From Desulfobacteraceae bacterium (GTDB lineage Bacteria; Desulfobacterota; Desulfobacteria; Desulfobacterales; Desulfobacteraceae), in NCBI GenBank assembly GCA_016744295.1, contig JADGEQ010000031.1, forward strand, positions 1 through 64,000: 64,000 nucleotides of DNA. The letters run 5' to 3'. The position numbers were made by a program, and so were the translations under genes. The notes beneath the pieces were generated by a model, which made no database searches, had not been told where the DNA came from, and was given only the letters and a program-made list of their open reading frames with translations. The stretch's first letter is position 1; each line of letters starts with the position of its first letter. Of the stretch, positions 1-8,193 are shown piece by piece.

Positions 1-334
1 ACCTCGTTGATGATAGTTTTTTGGTTGCACAAATATTCTATCTGCTTGATCCATCAAGCACAACGGGGTTTTTTATTTTTTTTGATGGTGGATTGGGGTG
101 TTGTCCAGCTTTTTGGACAACTTTGTTATAGTGGAAATTACCATTTTCCCATGGTTTTGCTGGAAACATCCGATCATATTTTTTTGGAGGATTCTATTGA
201 GTCCAAAAATTTGGACTCAATAGAATCTCTGTTCAAGTACAAATTTTACTTGGCAGCCATGCGCAAGTGTGGCATCTCAAAGAGGTAAATGCATCTTCCC
301 TCTGGTTTAGAATACAGCAAATTAAGGAATCGTT
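1..334. other. Palindrome-rich intergenic stretch
   Basis: I see no convincing gene here. Three perfect inverted repeats lie within 230 bases: 43-50 with 53-60 (8-bp arms), 100-107 with 114-121 (8-bp arms), and 190-207 with 210-227 (18-bp arms). A T-rich run follows the first. They may be terminators of an upstream gene outside the window, or remnants of element ends. Confidence 0.6.
190..227. repeat. Perfect 18-bp inverted repeat, 2-nt spacer
   Basis: The arms at 190-207 and 210-227 are exact reverse complements separated by AA, so the two strands could extrude a near-continuous cruciform. No T-run follows on either side, which is unlike a standard intrinsic terminator. Confidence 0.9.
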
Positions 335-835
335 ATGAAAATTTTCTTTGCCGCAGTTTTTCTATTTGTTTTTACGGGTTGCACTTCTGTTCATCATTCG
401 ATGAACTATGAAAATTCATCCATGGAAACATTCGATTTATCCCGGATTCCCAACGGGACGTTTCTGGGAAAATATCACTTGAATGACGGTGATTTTCAGG
501 TTGAGGTGACCGTAGAAATGCATATGATCGTGTGTATTAAAATTATTAGCGGGATGCAAAAAAAGTTCAAAAAAAAATGTGCATTGTGTAAAACCAATGA
601 ATTGATTCAGGATATAATTGACTGGCAGACCGTTAATAAAATTGATGGAATATCAGGTGCAACACAAACCAGTAATGCCATTCTAAATGCAATAAAAGAT
701 GCATTGTCACCCCCATACCATTTCACCATCGATAACCGATGTTCTGTTCGTACACAAAATATTCAATTTCCCCAATTCTTGGGGCATGTCCAATTTTGTG
801 ACAAATCGTCGTGTATGTTTTTAAAACAAATTTAA
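335..835 (+). CDS. FMN-binding domain lipoprotein
   Basis: A 166-residue secreted lipoprotein. The N-terminus has a hydrophobic signal followed by the lipobox-like F-T-G-C (Cys16), so it should be anchored to a membrane facing the periplasm. The C-terminal half matches the FMN-binding domain of RnfG/NqrC proteins: the motif DGISGATQTSNAI (about residues 104-116) contains the S-G-A-T signature whose Thr carries covalent FMN in that family. It is shorter than RnfG (about 200 residues) and has four to five extra Cys residues. It stands alone, about 315 bases before the amine oxidation operon on the same strand. It may be an electron-transfer flavoprotein for a periplasmic redox chain; a direct link to the amine operon is only a guess. 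The start is preceded by AAGGAATCG. Confidence 0.7.
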   Translation: MKIFFAAVFLFVFTGCTSVHHSMNYENSSMETFDLSRIPNGTFLGKYHLNDGDFQVEVTVEMHMIVCIKIISGMQKKFKKKCALCKTNELIQDIIDWQTVNKIDGISGATQTSNAILNAIKDALSPPYHFTIDNRCSVRTQNIQFPQFLGHVQFCDKSSCMFLKQI

Positions 836-982
836 GAAAATCCATTTATTTGGACTCTCCTCACATTTTGTTGAAGGGATCGCTTTCAAGCCAGTCGGAT
901 TTCTTCAATATTCAGGGTTAAATACTGTCTACATCAAAGCTGCTCCACTATAAATTCACTATATTTTAAGGATGTTAAAGCG

Positions 983-1002
983 TGACAGCCCTTTGGGCGT
1001 CA
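983..1002. promoter_or_regulatory. Palindrome next to the sigma-54 promoter
   Basis: Inverted repeat TGACaGCCC-ttt-GGGCgTCA with one mismatch, ending 16 bases before the -24 element at 1019. The placement suits an operator or an activator-binding site for the operon that starts at 1151. It could also be a short hairpin. Confidence 0.4.
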
Positions 1003-1018
1003 TGGTTTGTTATTCGTC

Positions 1019-1034
1019 TGGCACGGTAATTGTA
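1019..1034 (+). promoter_or_regulatory. Sigma-54 (-24/-12) promoter of amine operon
   Basis: TGGCACG-GTAA-TTGTA matches the sigma-54 consensus TGGCACG-N4-TTGCW except for T in place of C at the -12 position. The invariant GG and the G of the -12 box have the required ten-base spacing. The predicted start of transcription is near 1045, giving a leader of about 105 bases before the AOR gene. The rest of 836-1150 holds nothing else I can name. Confidence 0.6.
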
Positions 1035-1150
1035 ATTTAGAAGGCATGTTAACAGACATATTCGCTGGTAACGGTTCTGTTTGTATCCTAGGTGGGCGAT
1101 ATTGATGGGGCTCAGCAAAATTGTAAATATTTTTTTGAGAAGGGAGACTC

Positions 1151-2899
1151 ATGATGACCATGGACAAAATTATTCGGATCAATATGGGTGCAGGTAAGGC
1201 ACCAAGTGTTACTGAAGAGGGGCTTGGAAATTATGCGGGCCTGGGGGGACGTGCCATGACCTCTTCCGTTGTTTCAACGGAAGTTCCCCCCCTTTGTCAT
1301 CCGCTGGGTGAGGACAACAAACTGATTATCGCGCCGGGAATATTAAGCGGAACTGCCGCAGTGATGTCGGGTCGTTTATCCATTGGCTGCAAAAGTCCTC
1401 TTACCGGGGGCATCAAGGAGTCCAATGCCGGTGGACAGCCTTCTCAAATGCTGGGCAGGCTGGGATATGCCGCTATTATTATCGAAGGAAAACCCAAAGA
1501 TGATACCCTCTACAAGATTCTTGTAACGCCTGGTGGTGTCACCATCACACCGGATAATAAGCTGAAAATGCTTGGCAACTATGATCTGGTGGAGAAAATC
1601 AAGGAAGAATTCGGAGAAAAAGTTGCCTGTATTTCCATAGGTCCGGCAGGGGAAATGAAATTGTCAGCCGCCTCCATTGCCTGTACAGACCCGGAACAAA
1701 GGCCTACCCGTCACGCCGGAAGGGGTGGGACAGGTGCGGTTATGGGGTCAAAAGGGGTGAAAGTTATCATTATTGATGATACAGACACCCGCTTTAGAAG
1801 CCCAATCGATTTTGAAAAATTCAAGGAAGCAAACAAAATTTTTACCCAGGGTATTAAGGCGCATCCCATCACGGGAGAAGGCTTGCCGGCATTTGGTACC
1901 AATGTATTGACAGATGTTCTAAATGAGGCGGGTGCCTATCCGACATTGAATTTTAAGGGGGGTAGATTTGATGGTGCCGCTATAATTGGCGGTGAGGCAT
2001 TGGCAACCCTTGAAACCCAACGGAATGGGAAGGCAACCCACGGGTGCCAGAAGGGCTGTATCATCAAATGCTCGGGAATTTTCAATGATAAAGATGGCAA
2101 TTATGTCACCAAGCAGCCGGAATATGAAACCGTATGGGCAAATGGCGGAAACTGCGGAATTGAAGACCTGGATACCATCGCCATGCTGGATCGCCTTTAT
2201 GATGATTTTGGACTGGATACAATGGATATGGGAGCCGCCCTGGCCATTGCAATGGATGCCGGCCTTGCCAAGTTTGGAGATGGAGAAGCCGCCATTAAGC
2301 TGATTAAAGAGGTTGGTAAAGGGACAAGCCTGGGGCGCATTCTGGGAAGCGGTGCCGCTGTCACAGGAAAAGTTTTAGGGGTTGAAAGGGTCCCGGTGGT
2401 AAAGGGGCAGGCAATGGCAGCCTATGACCCAAGAGGGGTTCAGGGGATAGGCGTTACCTATGCCACAAGCCCCATGGGAGCAGATCATACGGCAGGATAT
2501 TCAGTGGCCACAAATATTCTTGGCGTTGGCGGCACCCTAGATCCGCTTTTACCGGATGGGCAGGTCGATTTGTCAAGAAATCTTCAAATTGCCACAGCCA
2601 GCCTTGATTCCTTAGGGCTTTGCCTGTTTGTCGCCATGGCCATCCTTGATAATGCAGACGCATTTCAGGCAATGCTGGACCTGGTCAACGGATTAACCGG
2701 AAAAGAGTTTACACCGGACAATTTTAATGCCCTGGGTGCTTCTGTCCTGAAAAAAGAGAGGGACTTTAATTATAGAGCAGGGTTTACTTCAAAGGATGAC
2801 CGGCTTCCCGAATATTTTAAGAAGGAGATATTTCCGCCCCATAACGTTGTGTTCATGGTTAAAGATGAAGACTTGGATCAGGTCTTTGATAAAATATAA
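1151..2899 (+). CDS. Aldehyde:ferredoxin oxidoreductase (tungsten)
   Basis: 582-residue member of the AOR family of tungsten bis-pterin, 4Fe-4S enzymes that oxidise aldehydes to carboxylic acids with ferredoxin. The N-terminal domain carries the typical G-G-R-A and K-S-P-L-T-G-G segments. Cluster cysteines are at 299, 303 and 307, with the last ligand in DSLGLC near the C-terminus. The first cysteines are spaced CX3CX3C, whereas the second AOR in this window has CX2CX3C. The start is chosen for GGGAG five bases upstream. It is the first gene of the amine dehydrogenase operon, 30 bases before qhpA, so its likely substrates are aldehydes released by amine oxidation. It is cytoplasmic (no signal peptide), so the aldehyde must cross the membrane. 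Confidence 0.88.
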   Translation: MMTMDKIIRINMGAGKAPSVTEEGLGNYAGLGGRAMTSSVVSTEVPPLCHPLGEDNKLIIAPGILSGTAAVMSGRLSIGCKSPLTGGIKESNAGGQPSQMLGRLGYAAIIIEGKPKDDTLYKILVTPGGVTITPDNKLKMLGNYDLVEKIKEEFGEKVACISIGPAGEMKLSAASIACTDPEQRPTRHAGRGGTGAVMGSKGVKVIIIDDTDTRFRSPIDFEKFKEANKIFTQGIKAHPITGEGLPAFGTNVLTDVLNEAGAYPTLNFKGGRFDGAAIIGGEALATLETQRNGKATHGCQKGCIIKCSGIFNDKDGNYVTKQPEYETVWANGGNCGIEDLDTIAMLDRLYDDFGLDTMDMGAALAIAMDAGLAKFGDGEAAIKLIKEVGKGTSLGRILGSGAAVTGKVLGVERVPVVKGQAMAAYDPRGVQGIGVTYATSPMGADHTAGYSVATNILGVGGTLDPLLPDGQVDLSRNLQIATASLDSLGLCLFVAMAILDNADAFQAMLDLVNGLTGKEFTPDNFNALGASVLKKERDFNYRAGFTSKDDRLPEYFKKEIFPPHNVVFMVKDEDLDQVFDKI

Positions 2900-2929
2900 T
2901 CACGCTTAATTTTAAAGGAGAAAGGATTT

Positions 2930-4567
2930 ATGGGAAAATTAATTCGACCAATTATGATACTCATTCTGATGGGCATCTTTGGCCTTACCGGTACAACAGC
3001 CTTTGGGGATGCCCTGTTTGGGAATAATTCCATGGTCCGGCAAAAATGTTCTGCCTGCCATAAACCAGATACAAACGGCAGCCTTGAAGTTATTGAAGAA
3101 ACGAGAAAGAGTACGGAAGAATGGAAAGTGGTGGTGGACCGGATGATTCGTCTAAACAGCGCTCCTCTTTCAGACGAAGATTTTTATCCTGTCATAAAGG
3201 AGTTGAGCAAATCCCTTTGCCTTACACCGGAAGAGTCCGGTGAAATCGCTTATTTAAACAGCGATGAAAACAGCCAATACAGAGAAATTCCGAAAAATGA
3301 TCTTGAAACAAGGATTTATACGGCCTGTGTCAGATGCCACACCTTTGGAAAAATAGTTTCTAACAAAATGACAAAGGATCAATGGAAAGAAAACAGAAAT
3401 CTTCATCTGGGTTATTATCCGACTGTTATTCCGCAAATGCGGGAGATGGATTGGCTTAAAGAGTCCGAAGCGCTTATTGATCCCCTAGCCAAGCTGTTTC
3501 CCTTTGACACGGATGAATATAAACAATGGCTCCAAAACAGACAGGATCAAGATATTTCAGGATCATGGAATGTGGCGGGATATCAACCCGGGATGGGATA
3601 TTATCACGGCGTCTATACCATTGAATCCAACATGTCAAAGGGTGAAGATGAATATATCATAGAAAAAAACGTTCAGTATGAAAGTGGTCTTCGGGTTTTA
3701 ACAAAAGGAGAAGGCACGCTCTTTAGCGAGTATCATTTAAGATATGCCCTTGCTCCCACGCCTCTTACCGGCAGGGTAGAAGGTGTTTTTGATCTTGATG
3801 CCCAAACAATGGGATTTAAAGGAAAATGGTGGACGGTTGTTCAGGATTCAAACGCCTATGGCAATGAGGCATTTTATAAAGCATCCGGAACTGCAAAAAT
3901 TATAGCGGCCTTCCCCCAGTCATTAAGAGTGCTTCCGGGGAAAGAGCAGAGGTTGACATTGGTGGGGGTTGGGCTTGACGAAAATATTACCAGGACAGAT
4001 ATTCAATTTTCAGATTCTAATATCAGTGTTGCCAACATTCTAAAAACAAAAACATCCGAACTTGTCTGCACAGTGAATATCGCTTCTGGAGCTATAATTG
4101 GGTTGGCAGATGTGAGCGTTAAAGATTTAAGTTTTAAAGGCATCAAGATATTTGACAAGATTGATGCCATCAGCGTTTCTCCCAAGATCGGGCGGGCACG
4201 TGTCAGCAGCGGCGCTGCTTATCCCCCCCAGGGAGTTCAGTTTGTTGCCAGGGGAATCAATTTTGGGCTGGATGGAAAACAAGGGACTTCGGATGATCTG
4301 GTTCTGGACCCGGTCAACGCCAAATGGGCGCTGGAAGAAGAAAAGACCCGGGAAGATGATGATGATATGAAATATCTGAATACATCTGTCATCAACGGGC
4401 TTTATACGCCCATAACAACCTATGGTCCCATAAAAACCAGAAAACAAAACAGAGAGGGTGTTGGCCTTATAGCCGTGAATGCAGTGTTTGAAGACCAGGG
4501 GAGAAAAATGAGTGACAGGGCCAGGCTTGCAGTGACAGTCCCTGATTTTATAACACATCTCAAATAG
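2930..4567 (+). CDS. qhpA: Quinohemoprotein amine dehydrogenase alpha subunit
   Basis: 545-residue periplasmic diheme subunit of QHNDH, the enzyme that deaminates primary amines to aldehydes and passes electrons through two c-type haems. A signal peptide ends near residue 26. The haem motifs are C40-S-A-C-H44 and C133-V-R-C-H137, both in the N-terminal domain as in the Paracoccus and Pseudomonas enzymes. The rest forms the beta-rich domains of the family, recognisable in SGSWNVAGYQPGMGYYHG. A strong AAAGGAG site precedes the start. The gene sits between the AOR and the radical-SAM maturase. Its presence next to the gamma and beta subunits and maturation genes makes the call firm; the substrate amine cannot be read from sequence. 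Confidence 0.93.
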   Translation: MGKLIRPIMILILMGIFGLTGTTAFGDALFGNNSMVRQKCSACHKPDTNGSLEVIEETRKSTEEWKVVVDRMIRLNSAPLSDEDFYPVIKELSKSLCLTPEESGEIAYLNSDENSQYREIPKNDLETRIYTACVRCHTFGKIVSNKMTKDQWKENRNLHLGYYPTVIPQMREMDWLKESEALIDPLAKLFPFDTDEYKQWLQNRQDQDISGSWNVAGYQPGMGYYHGVYTIESNMSKGEDEYIIEKNVQYESGLRVLTKGEGTLFSEYHLRYALAPTPLTGRVEGVFDLDAQTMGFKGKWWTVVQDSNAYGNEAFYKASGTAKIIAAFPQSLRVLPGKEQRLTLVGVGLDENITRTDIQFSDSNISVANILKTKTSELVCTVNIASGAIIGLADVSVKDLSFKGIKIFDKIDAISVSPKIGRARVSSGAAYPPQGVQFVARGINFGLDGKQGTSDDLVLDPVNAKWALEEEKTREDDDDMKYLNTSVINGLYTPITTYGPIKTRKQNREGVGLIAVNAVFEDQGRKMSDRARLAVTVPDFITHLK

Positions 4568-4575
4568 GATACCTC

Positions 4576-6009
4576 ATGGAAATGGTGAAAATTGCGGATC
4601 ATAAAAGATTCCAGGCCAATGGTCATGATTTTGTTTTCATGACACAAACCGGTGGTATATTTGAGCTTGACGGTGAAACACAAGCTGTTTTCAACCATGA
4701 GCTCACCAAAGGAAAATTTACACAACAAGCGTTTTACGCTGTTTTAAAAGGAACCAAGGACAATAAAGACAGTCTGTGGAACAACCTTGCGGGAAACCGG
4801 GTTCTGGCACCGCAAAAATTTCCCGAAACCAGACCCATGCTTCCAACTCCAGAGTTTCCCGTGAAAACCCTGGTCCTCCATGTGACAGCCGCATGTAACC
4901 TGATGTGTCATTATTGCTATCATAATCCGGAAGCGTTGAACAAGGGGCCACAATTGTCCATGGAATTGAAAGTAGCAAAAAAGGCAGTTGATTTTTTGTT
5001 TGAGCATTCAGGGGATCTTGAAGATCTTGTTCTGGTTTTTTTCGGGGGAGAGCCATTGCTCAATTTAAACCTCATTTCCAAAACCATAACCTATGCAAAT
5101 GAAACAGCACGAAAAGAGGGTAAGAAAATTGACTATGCAATGACAACAAATGGAACCCTTTTAACCGACAAAACCATTGGATTTTTGAATGAAAACAGAA
5201 TCGGGACAACTGTCAGCTTAGATGGGCTTGAGGCGGTTCATGATCGTTTCCGGCGGTTTCCCGATGGTTCTCCCTCCTACGGGGTGATCCTGCCAAAATT
5301 AAAAAAGTTTCTTGGCAAAGAGAATCCCAAACCTGTTGTGGCCAGGGTAACCCTTGCAAAAGATGTAAAAGATATTTCAAAAACTCTTTTTCATCTATTG
5401 GATCTTGGATTTTCAGAAGTTGGATTTGCACCGGTTACAACCATGGAGACGGATTTTCAACTTGATTCTCATCAAATGATGCAGTTGCTGGATCAGTTTC
5501 AGCATTTGTCTGAAATATTTATTCAGCTGGCTCTGAAAGATGAGTTTCTGGGATTCACCAATCTGGTGGACCTGCTGGTAAACCTCCACGAGGGGGATGT
5601 GAAACAATATCCCTGCGGTGCAGGGATTGGTATGTTTTCCGTTGATCCAAGGGGGGGGCTTTTCCTGTGCCAGAGATTGACCAATGATGATTCCGCCAGG
5701 ATGGGGGATATCTTTGACGGCCTTGATCCAAAAAAACTTGGCCAATTCAGGCAGGATGCACGGCTGGACAAAAAGAGTGCCTGTAAAGGATGCTGGGCAG
5801 CCTCCATCTGCGCAGGGGGCTGTTACCACGAGGCAAAAATCAGGGAGGGGAATCTTTTGTCGCCCAATCTTCATTATTGTCAATGGATTAAAGCCTGGAT
5901 TGAAACCGGGTTGAATGTCTATGGACAATTGATGAATGAAACACCGCAATTTTTAGATAAACTCTCCATGCTCAGAGGGCATGCGCCACTTTTTAACCAA
6001 CTGATTTAA
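4576..6009 (+). CDS. qhpD: Radical SAM maturase of QHNDH gamma subunit
   Basis: 477-residue radical SAM/SPASM enzyme. The SAM cluster motif is C107-NLM-C111-HY-C114, and the C-terminal third has the SPASM-type cysteines (CGAGIG..., CQRL, CKGCW, CAGGC, HYC) that bind auxiliary 4Fe-4S clusters. Its known relative QhpD forms three Cys-to-Asp/Glu thioether bonds in the gamma subunit precursor, in the cytoplasm. The gene starts 8 bases after qhpA and is directly followed by its peptide substrate qhpC. A second in-frame ATG lies at 4582; the ribosome site is weak for both. Confidence 0.92.
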   Translation: MEMVKIADHKRFQANGHDFVFMTQTGGIFELDGETQAVFNHELTKGKFTQQAFYAVLKGTKDNKDSLWNNLAGNRVLAPQKFPETRPMLPTPEFPVKTLVLHVTAACNLMCHYCYHNPEALNKGPQLSMELKVAKKAVDFLFEHSGDLEDLVLVFFGGEPLLNLNLISKTITYANETARKEGKKIDYAMTTNGTLLTDKTIGFLNENRIGTTVSLDGLEAVHDRFRRFPDGSPSYGVILPKLKKFLGKENPKPVVARVTLAKDVKDISKTLFHLLDLGFSEVGFAPVTTMETDFQLDSHQMMQLLDQFQHLSEIFIQLALKDEFLGFTNLVDLLVNLHEGDVKQYPCGAGIGMFSVDPRGGLFLCQRLTNDDSARMGDIFDGLDPKKLGQFRQDARLDKKSACKGCWAASICAGGCYHEAKIREGNLLSPNLHYCQWIKAWIETGLNVYGQLMNETPQFLDKLSMLRGHAPLFNQLI

Positions 6010-6051
6010 TAAGTTAAAAGGAAAATAGAAAATTTAATTGAGGAGATATAA

Positions 6052-6372
6052 ATGAAAAAAAAAGGTTTAAAACCCGTGAATAAAAAGGCAAAAAAGATTG
6101 AAGAGGTCAAAGGCATGGCAGATGATAATATCATGACCAGTATGCCCATTGGCTGCACGACTATCTTTGATACCGGCTGGGAAACAAACCCGCGCCCTGA
6201 AACGCCCATGAGCAATTGCCTTTCCAGTGCAAGGGATTTTACAAGCTGCTCTGGACCTTGTTGGTGGCCGGCCCAGACACCTGACAATATCACTAATTTT
6301 CCTGATTTCCAAAATCAATGTCAGGCGATTGAAAAGGATTGGAGAAATTTGAATTTTGTGCTGAAACGATAA
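6052..6372 (+). CDS. qhpC: QHNDH gamma subunit precursor (CTQ peptide)
   Basis: 106-residue precursor of the cofactor-bearing subunit. The core SCSGPCWWPAQTPD is nearly identical to the region that forms cysteine tryptophylquinone (CTQ) in known QHNDH. By spacing, the CTQ pair is Cys66-Trp72, and the three thioether links are Cys35-Glu44, Cys56-Asp62 and Cys70-Asp78. Residues 1-28 are a Lys-rich leader with no secretion signal; cutting after Met28 leaves the first Cys at mature position 7, as in the known proteins. There is one extra Cys (Cys90). A GAGGAG site precedes the start. It needs QhpD, a tryptophan hydroxylase, QhpE and QhpF to mature. Confidence 0.95.
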   Translation: MKKKGLKPVNKKAKKIEEVKGMADDNIMTSMPIGCTTIFDTGWETNPRPETPMSNCLSSARDFTSCSGPCWWPAQTPDNITNFPDFQNQCQAIEKDWRNLNFVLKR

Positions 6373-6388
6373 AAAGGAGAGAAAACCA

Positions 6389-7426
6389 ATGAGGCTTATA
6401 AGCAAAATTGTAATGATACCAATCATCACCTTCGTACTGACACTCTTTGTTACCCAAGGGGCTCTGGCCAAAGAATTTATTTATGTGCCGGCTTCCAACG
6501 GGTTGCAGATTATCGATTGTGAAATCGATAGCGTCATCAAAACAATACCCTACAATGACTATATTATCTCGGCGGCATTTTCTCCGGATGGTAAACGATA
6601 TTATTTAAATGCCTTCCACTCTGTATATGTTATTGATACCATCTCTGATACCTTGATAGATACCTATTCTTTTTCTTCTGAATTGAGTAAAGTTTCTGTT
6701 TTTGGGATCACGGTTTCCAATGATGGGAAAACATTGTACATGACCTGCTCCATTGTAAAGAAGAAACAAAATATTCCCAAGCTTAATGTTTTGCCGCCCC
6801 AGCTTGTCGTGTTTGATATCGCCGGCAAAAAAATGGTTAAAAATTATCCGATTCCCGCTGCTGTCGCATCGCCGGTCACCTTTAGAAATGATCCTGATCA
6901 TCTGATGATGGTGGGAAATGATATTATTAAGATTAACCTCAAAACAGGGAAGATGGAACAGGTCATGGGACTTTTGAACACCAAAAAACCGGAAGATCAA
7001 CGAAACGCGTTGGTGTTCTGGCAGCCCGGAAGTCCAGGGGATCATGGTATCTTTGTCAACCCTTACTATGATGCCCAGGGGCTAGCATATTTTATTATTG
7101 ATAAAAATACCGGTAAATTGACTACTCTTCGGGGAAAAGATGTCTGGTTTGCCTATTCCAGTATTTTGTCACCGGATAAGAAATTTCTCTATTCCGTCAT
7201 GGATGAGCTGATAAAGGTGGACATGAAAACCGGTGAGACGCTTAAGATAATCCCCCTGGAAACAGGTACCAATTATACCCTGGCGATTACAGCCGATGGA
7301 AAGAAGATCTATGTGGGACCTGGCGGCGCGGATATTAGCGTGTATGATGCAGAAACATTTGACCTGCTGGGCATAATTCCTTTGATGTCAGACGGTGTGG
7401 TCAGTCACAGTCTGATAAAAAATTAG
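6389..7426 (+). CDS. qhpB: QHNDH beta subunit (beta-propeller)
   Basis: 345 residues, with a signal peptide ending at about A-L-A (residue 27). The remainder is a seven-bladed-propeller type repeat pattern (FSPDGKRYYL, VSNDGKTLYM, LSPDKKFLYS, ITADGKKIYV), as in the beta subunit of quinohemoprotein and methylamine dehydrogenases. With the gamma subunit it forms the active site, in the periplasm. It begins 16 bases after qhpC behind AAAGGAGAG. It is the last gene before a hairpin and a 188-base gap. Confidence 0.92.
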   Translation: MRLISKIVMIPIITFVLTLFVTQGALAKEFIYVPASNGLQIIDCEIDSVIKTIPYNDYIISAAFSPDGKRYYLNAFHSVYVIDTISDTLIDTYSFSSELSKVSVFGITVSNDGKTLYMTCSIVKKKQNIPKLNVLPPQLVVFDIAGKKMVKNYPIPAAVASPVTFRNDPDHLMMVGNDIIKINLKTGKMEQVMGLLNTKKPEDQRNALVFWQPGSPGDHGIFVNPYYDAQGLAYFIIDKNTGKLTTLRGKDVWFAYSSILSPDKKFLYSVMDELIKVDMKTGETLKIIPLETGTNYTLAITADGKKIYVGPGGADISVYDAETFDLLGIIPLMSDGVVSHSLIKN

Positions 7427-7487
7427 AGATAAATGATGTTAGACAAACAACATGGCACTCGGTCTTGTGGCGAATGATCGGCCTAAA

Positions 7488-7531
7488 GGCATTCCAAAAA
7501 ATCTGACAACTATGGGTTTTTTTGGAATGCC
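7488..7531 (+). terminator. Hairpin between qhpB and the cytochrome gene
   Basis: Perfect 14-bp arms (7488-7501 and 7518-7531) around a 16-base loop, with an A-run in the left arm and T-run in the right, then ACTTTCTTA. It may end transcription of the structural genes or act as a partial terminator/mRNA stabiliser, giving more structural subunits than maturation proteins. Confidence 0.6.
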
Positions 7532-7614
7532 ACTTTCTTAAAGACAGGTTTGGATACTGAGTTATCAACTTTTCCATGGCATTTGTTCTATGGCATTACT
7601 AAAAAAAACGGGAA

Positions 7615-8172
7615 ATGAATATGAGTATTGTTCAATATTTAAAACCAAATAAAAAAATACTTCTGATTGTAATTCTGGCGCTGATTCCTGTTATTGGATT
7701 AGGGTCCCACGAATTGTCTGTTATGTATTTCCAGGATAAAACCTGTGTGGTCTGCCATGAAATGAAGGATCCCATTGAAAAATGGCAGAAATCCGGTACA
7801 GCAAAGAACCATGGGAATTGTGCCGGATGCCATTTCGATAAGGGGTTTGAGGGCTGGATGGAGATGAATAAATCAGCTGTTCGGTTTTTAGTCGAGCATT
7901 TTGAAAGGGATCCGGGTCCCATTAAACCCAAGGAAGAGCCCCTGTTCTTAGAAGAAGGAAAGGAACCCGGGTATTGGAGCCATGTGCCCAACTCCAGATG
8001 CTTTAGCTGTAAAAATGTGGAAAATCATAAAAAAAGCGACCAGGTTAGAATTCATAATAAACTTATCAAAAATATAGCCTCCCAGCCCTGCAAGGATTGT
8101 CACAATCATGAGATGCGAAAGGGACAAAAGTTTTTTGAAAAAGTGATCTCCCAGGAGAATAAAACCGGTTGA
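7615..8172 (+). CDS. NapC/NrfH-type tetrahaem cytochrome c
   Basis: 185 residues. One membrane helix at about 15-38 anchors a periplasmic domain with four haem sites: C44-VV-C-H, C69-AG-C-H, C129-FS-C-K and C159-KD-C-H. The first is CXXCHXM, as in NrfH where that Met ligates haem 1 at the quinone site. The third motif ends in Lys rather than His, an unusual CXXCK site. Relatives transfer electrons between menaquinol and periplasmic enzymes; placed in an amine dehydrogenase operon it most simply accepts electrons from the diheme subunit and reduces the quinone pool. An alternative start is ATG at 7621, which is better spaced from CGGGAA. Confidence 0.85.
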   Translation: MNMSIVQYLKPNKKILLIVILALIPVIGLGSHELSVMYFQDKTCVVCHEMKDPIEKWQKSGTAKNHGNCAGCHFDKGFEGWMEMNKSAVRFLVEHFERDPGPIKPKEEPLFLEEGKEPGYWSHVPNSRCFSCKNVENHKKSDQVRIHNKLIKNIASQPCKDCHNHEMRKGQKFFEKVISQENKTG

Positions 8173-8193
8173 TCCGGTGGAAAAGGGGTGAAT

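Noticed and set aside
7..288. 93-residue frame at the window start
   Set aside because: It runs through three palindromes and T-runs, has no ribosome site and no recognisable motif.
4127..4558. Long minus-strand frame inside qhpA
   Set aside because: It is the shadow of a well-supported gene; no family resemblance or ribosome site.
7453..7468. Second sigma-54-like promoter (TGGCACT...TTGT) before the tetrahaem cytochrome
   Set aside because: The spacing between the GG and the -12 G is one base too long, and it lies upstream of a terminator-like hairpin.
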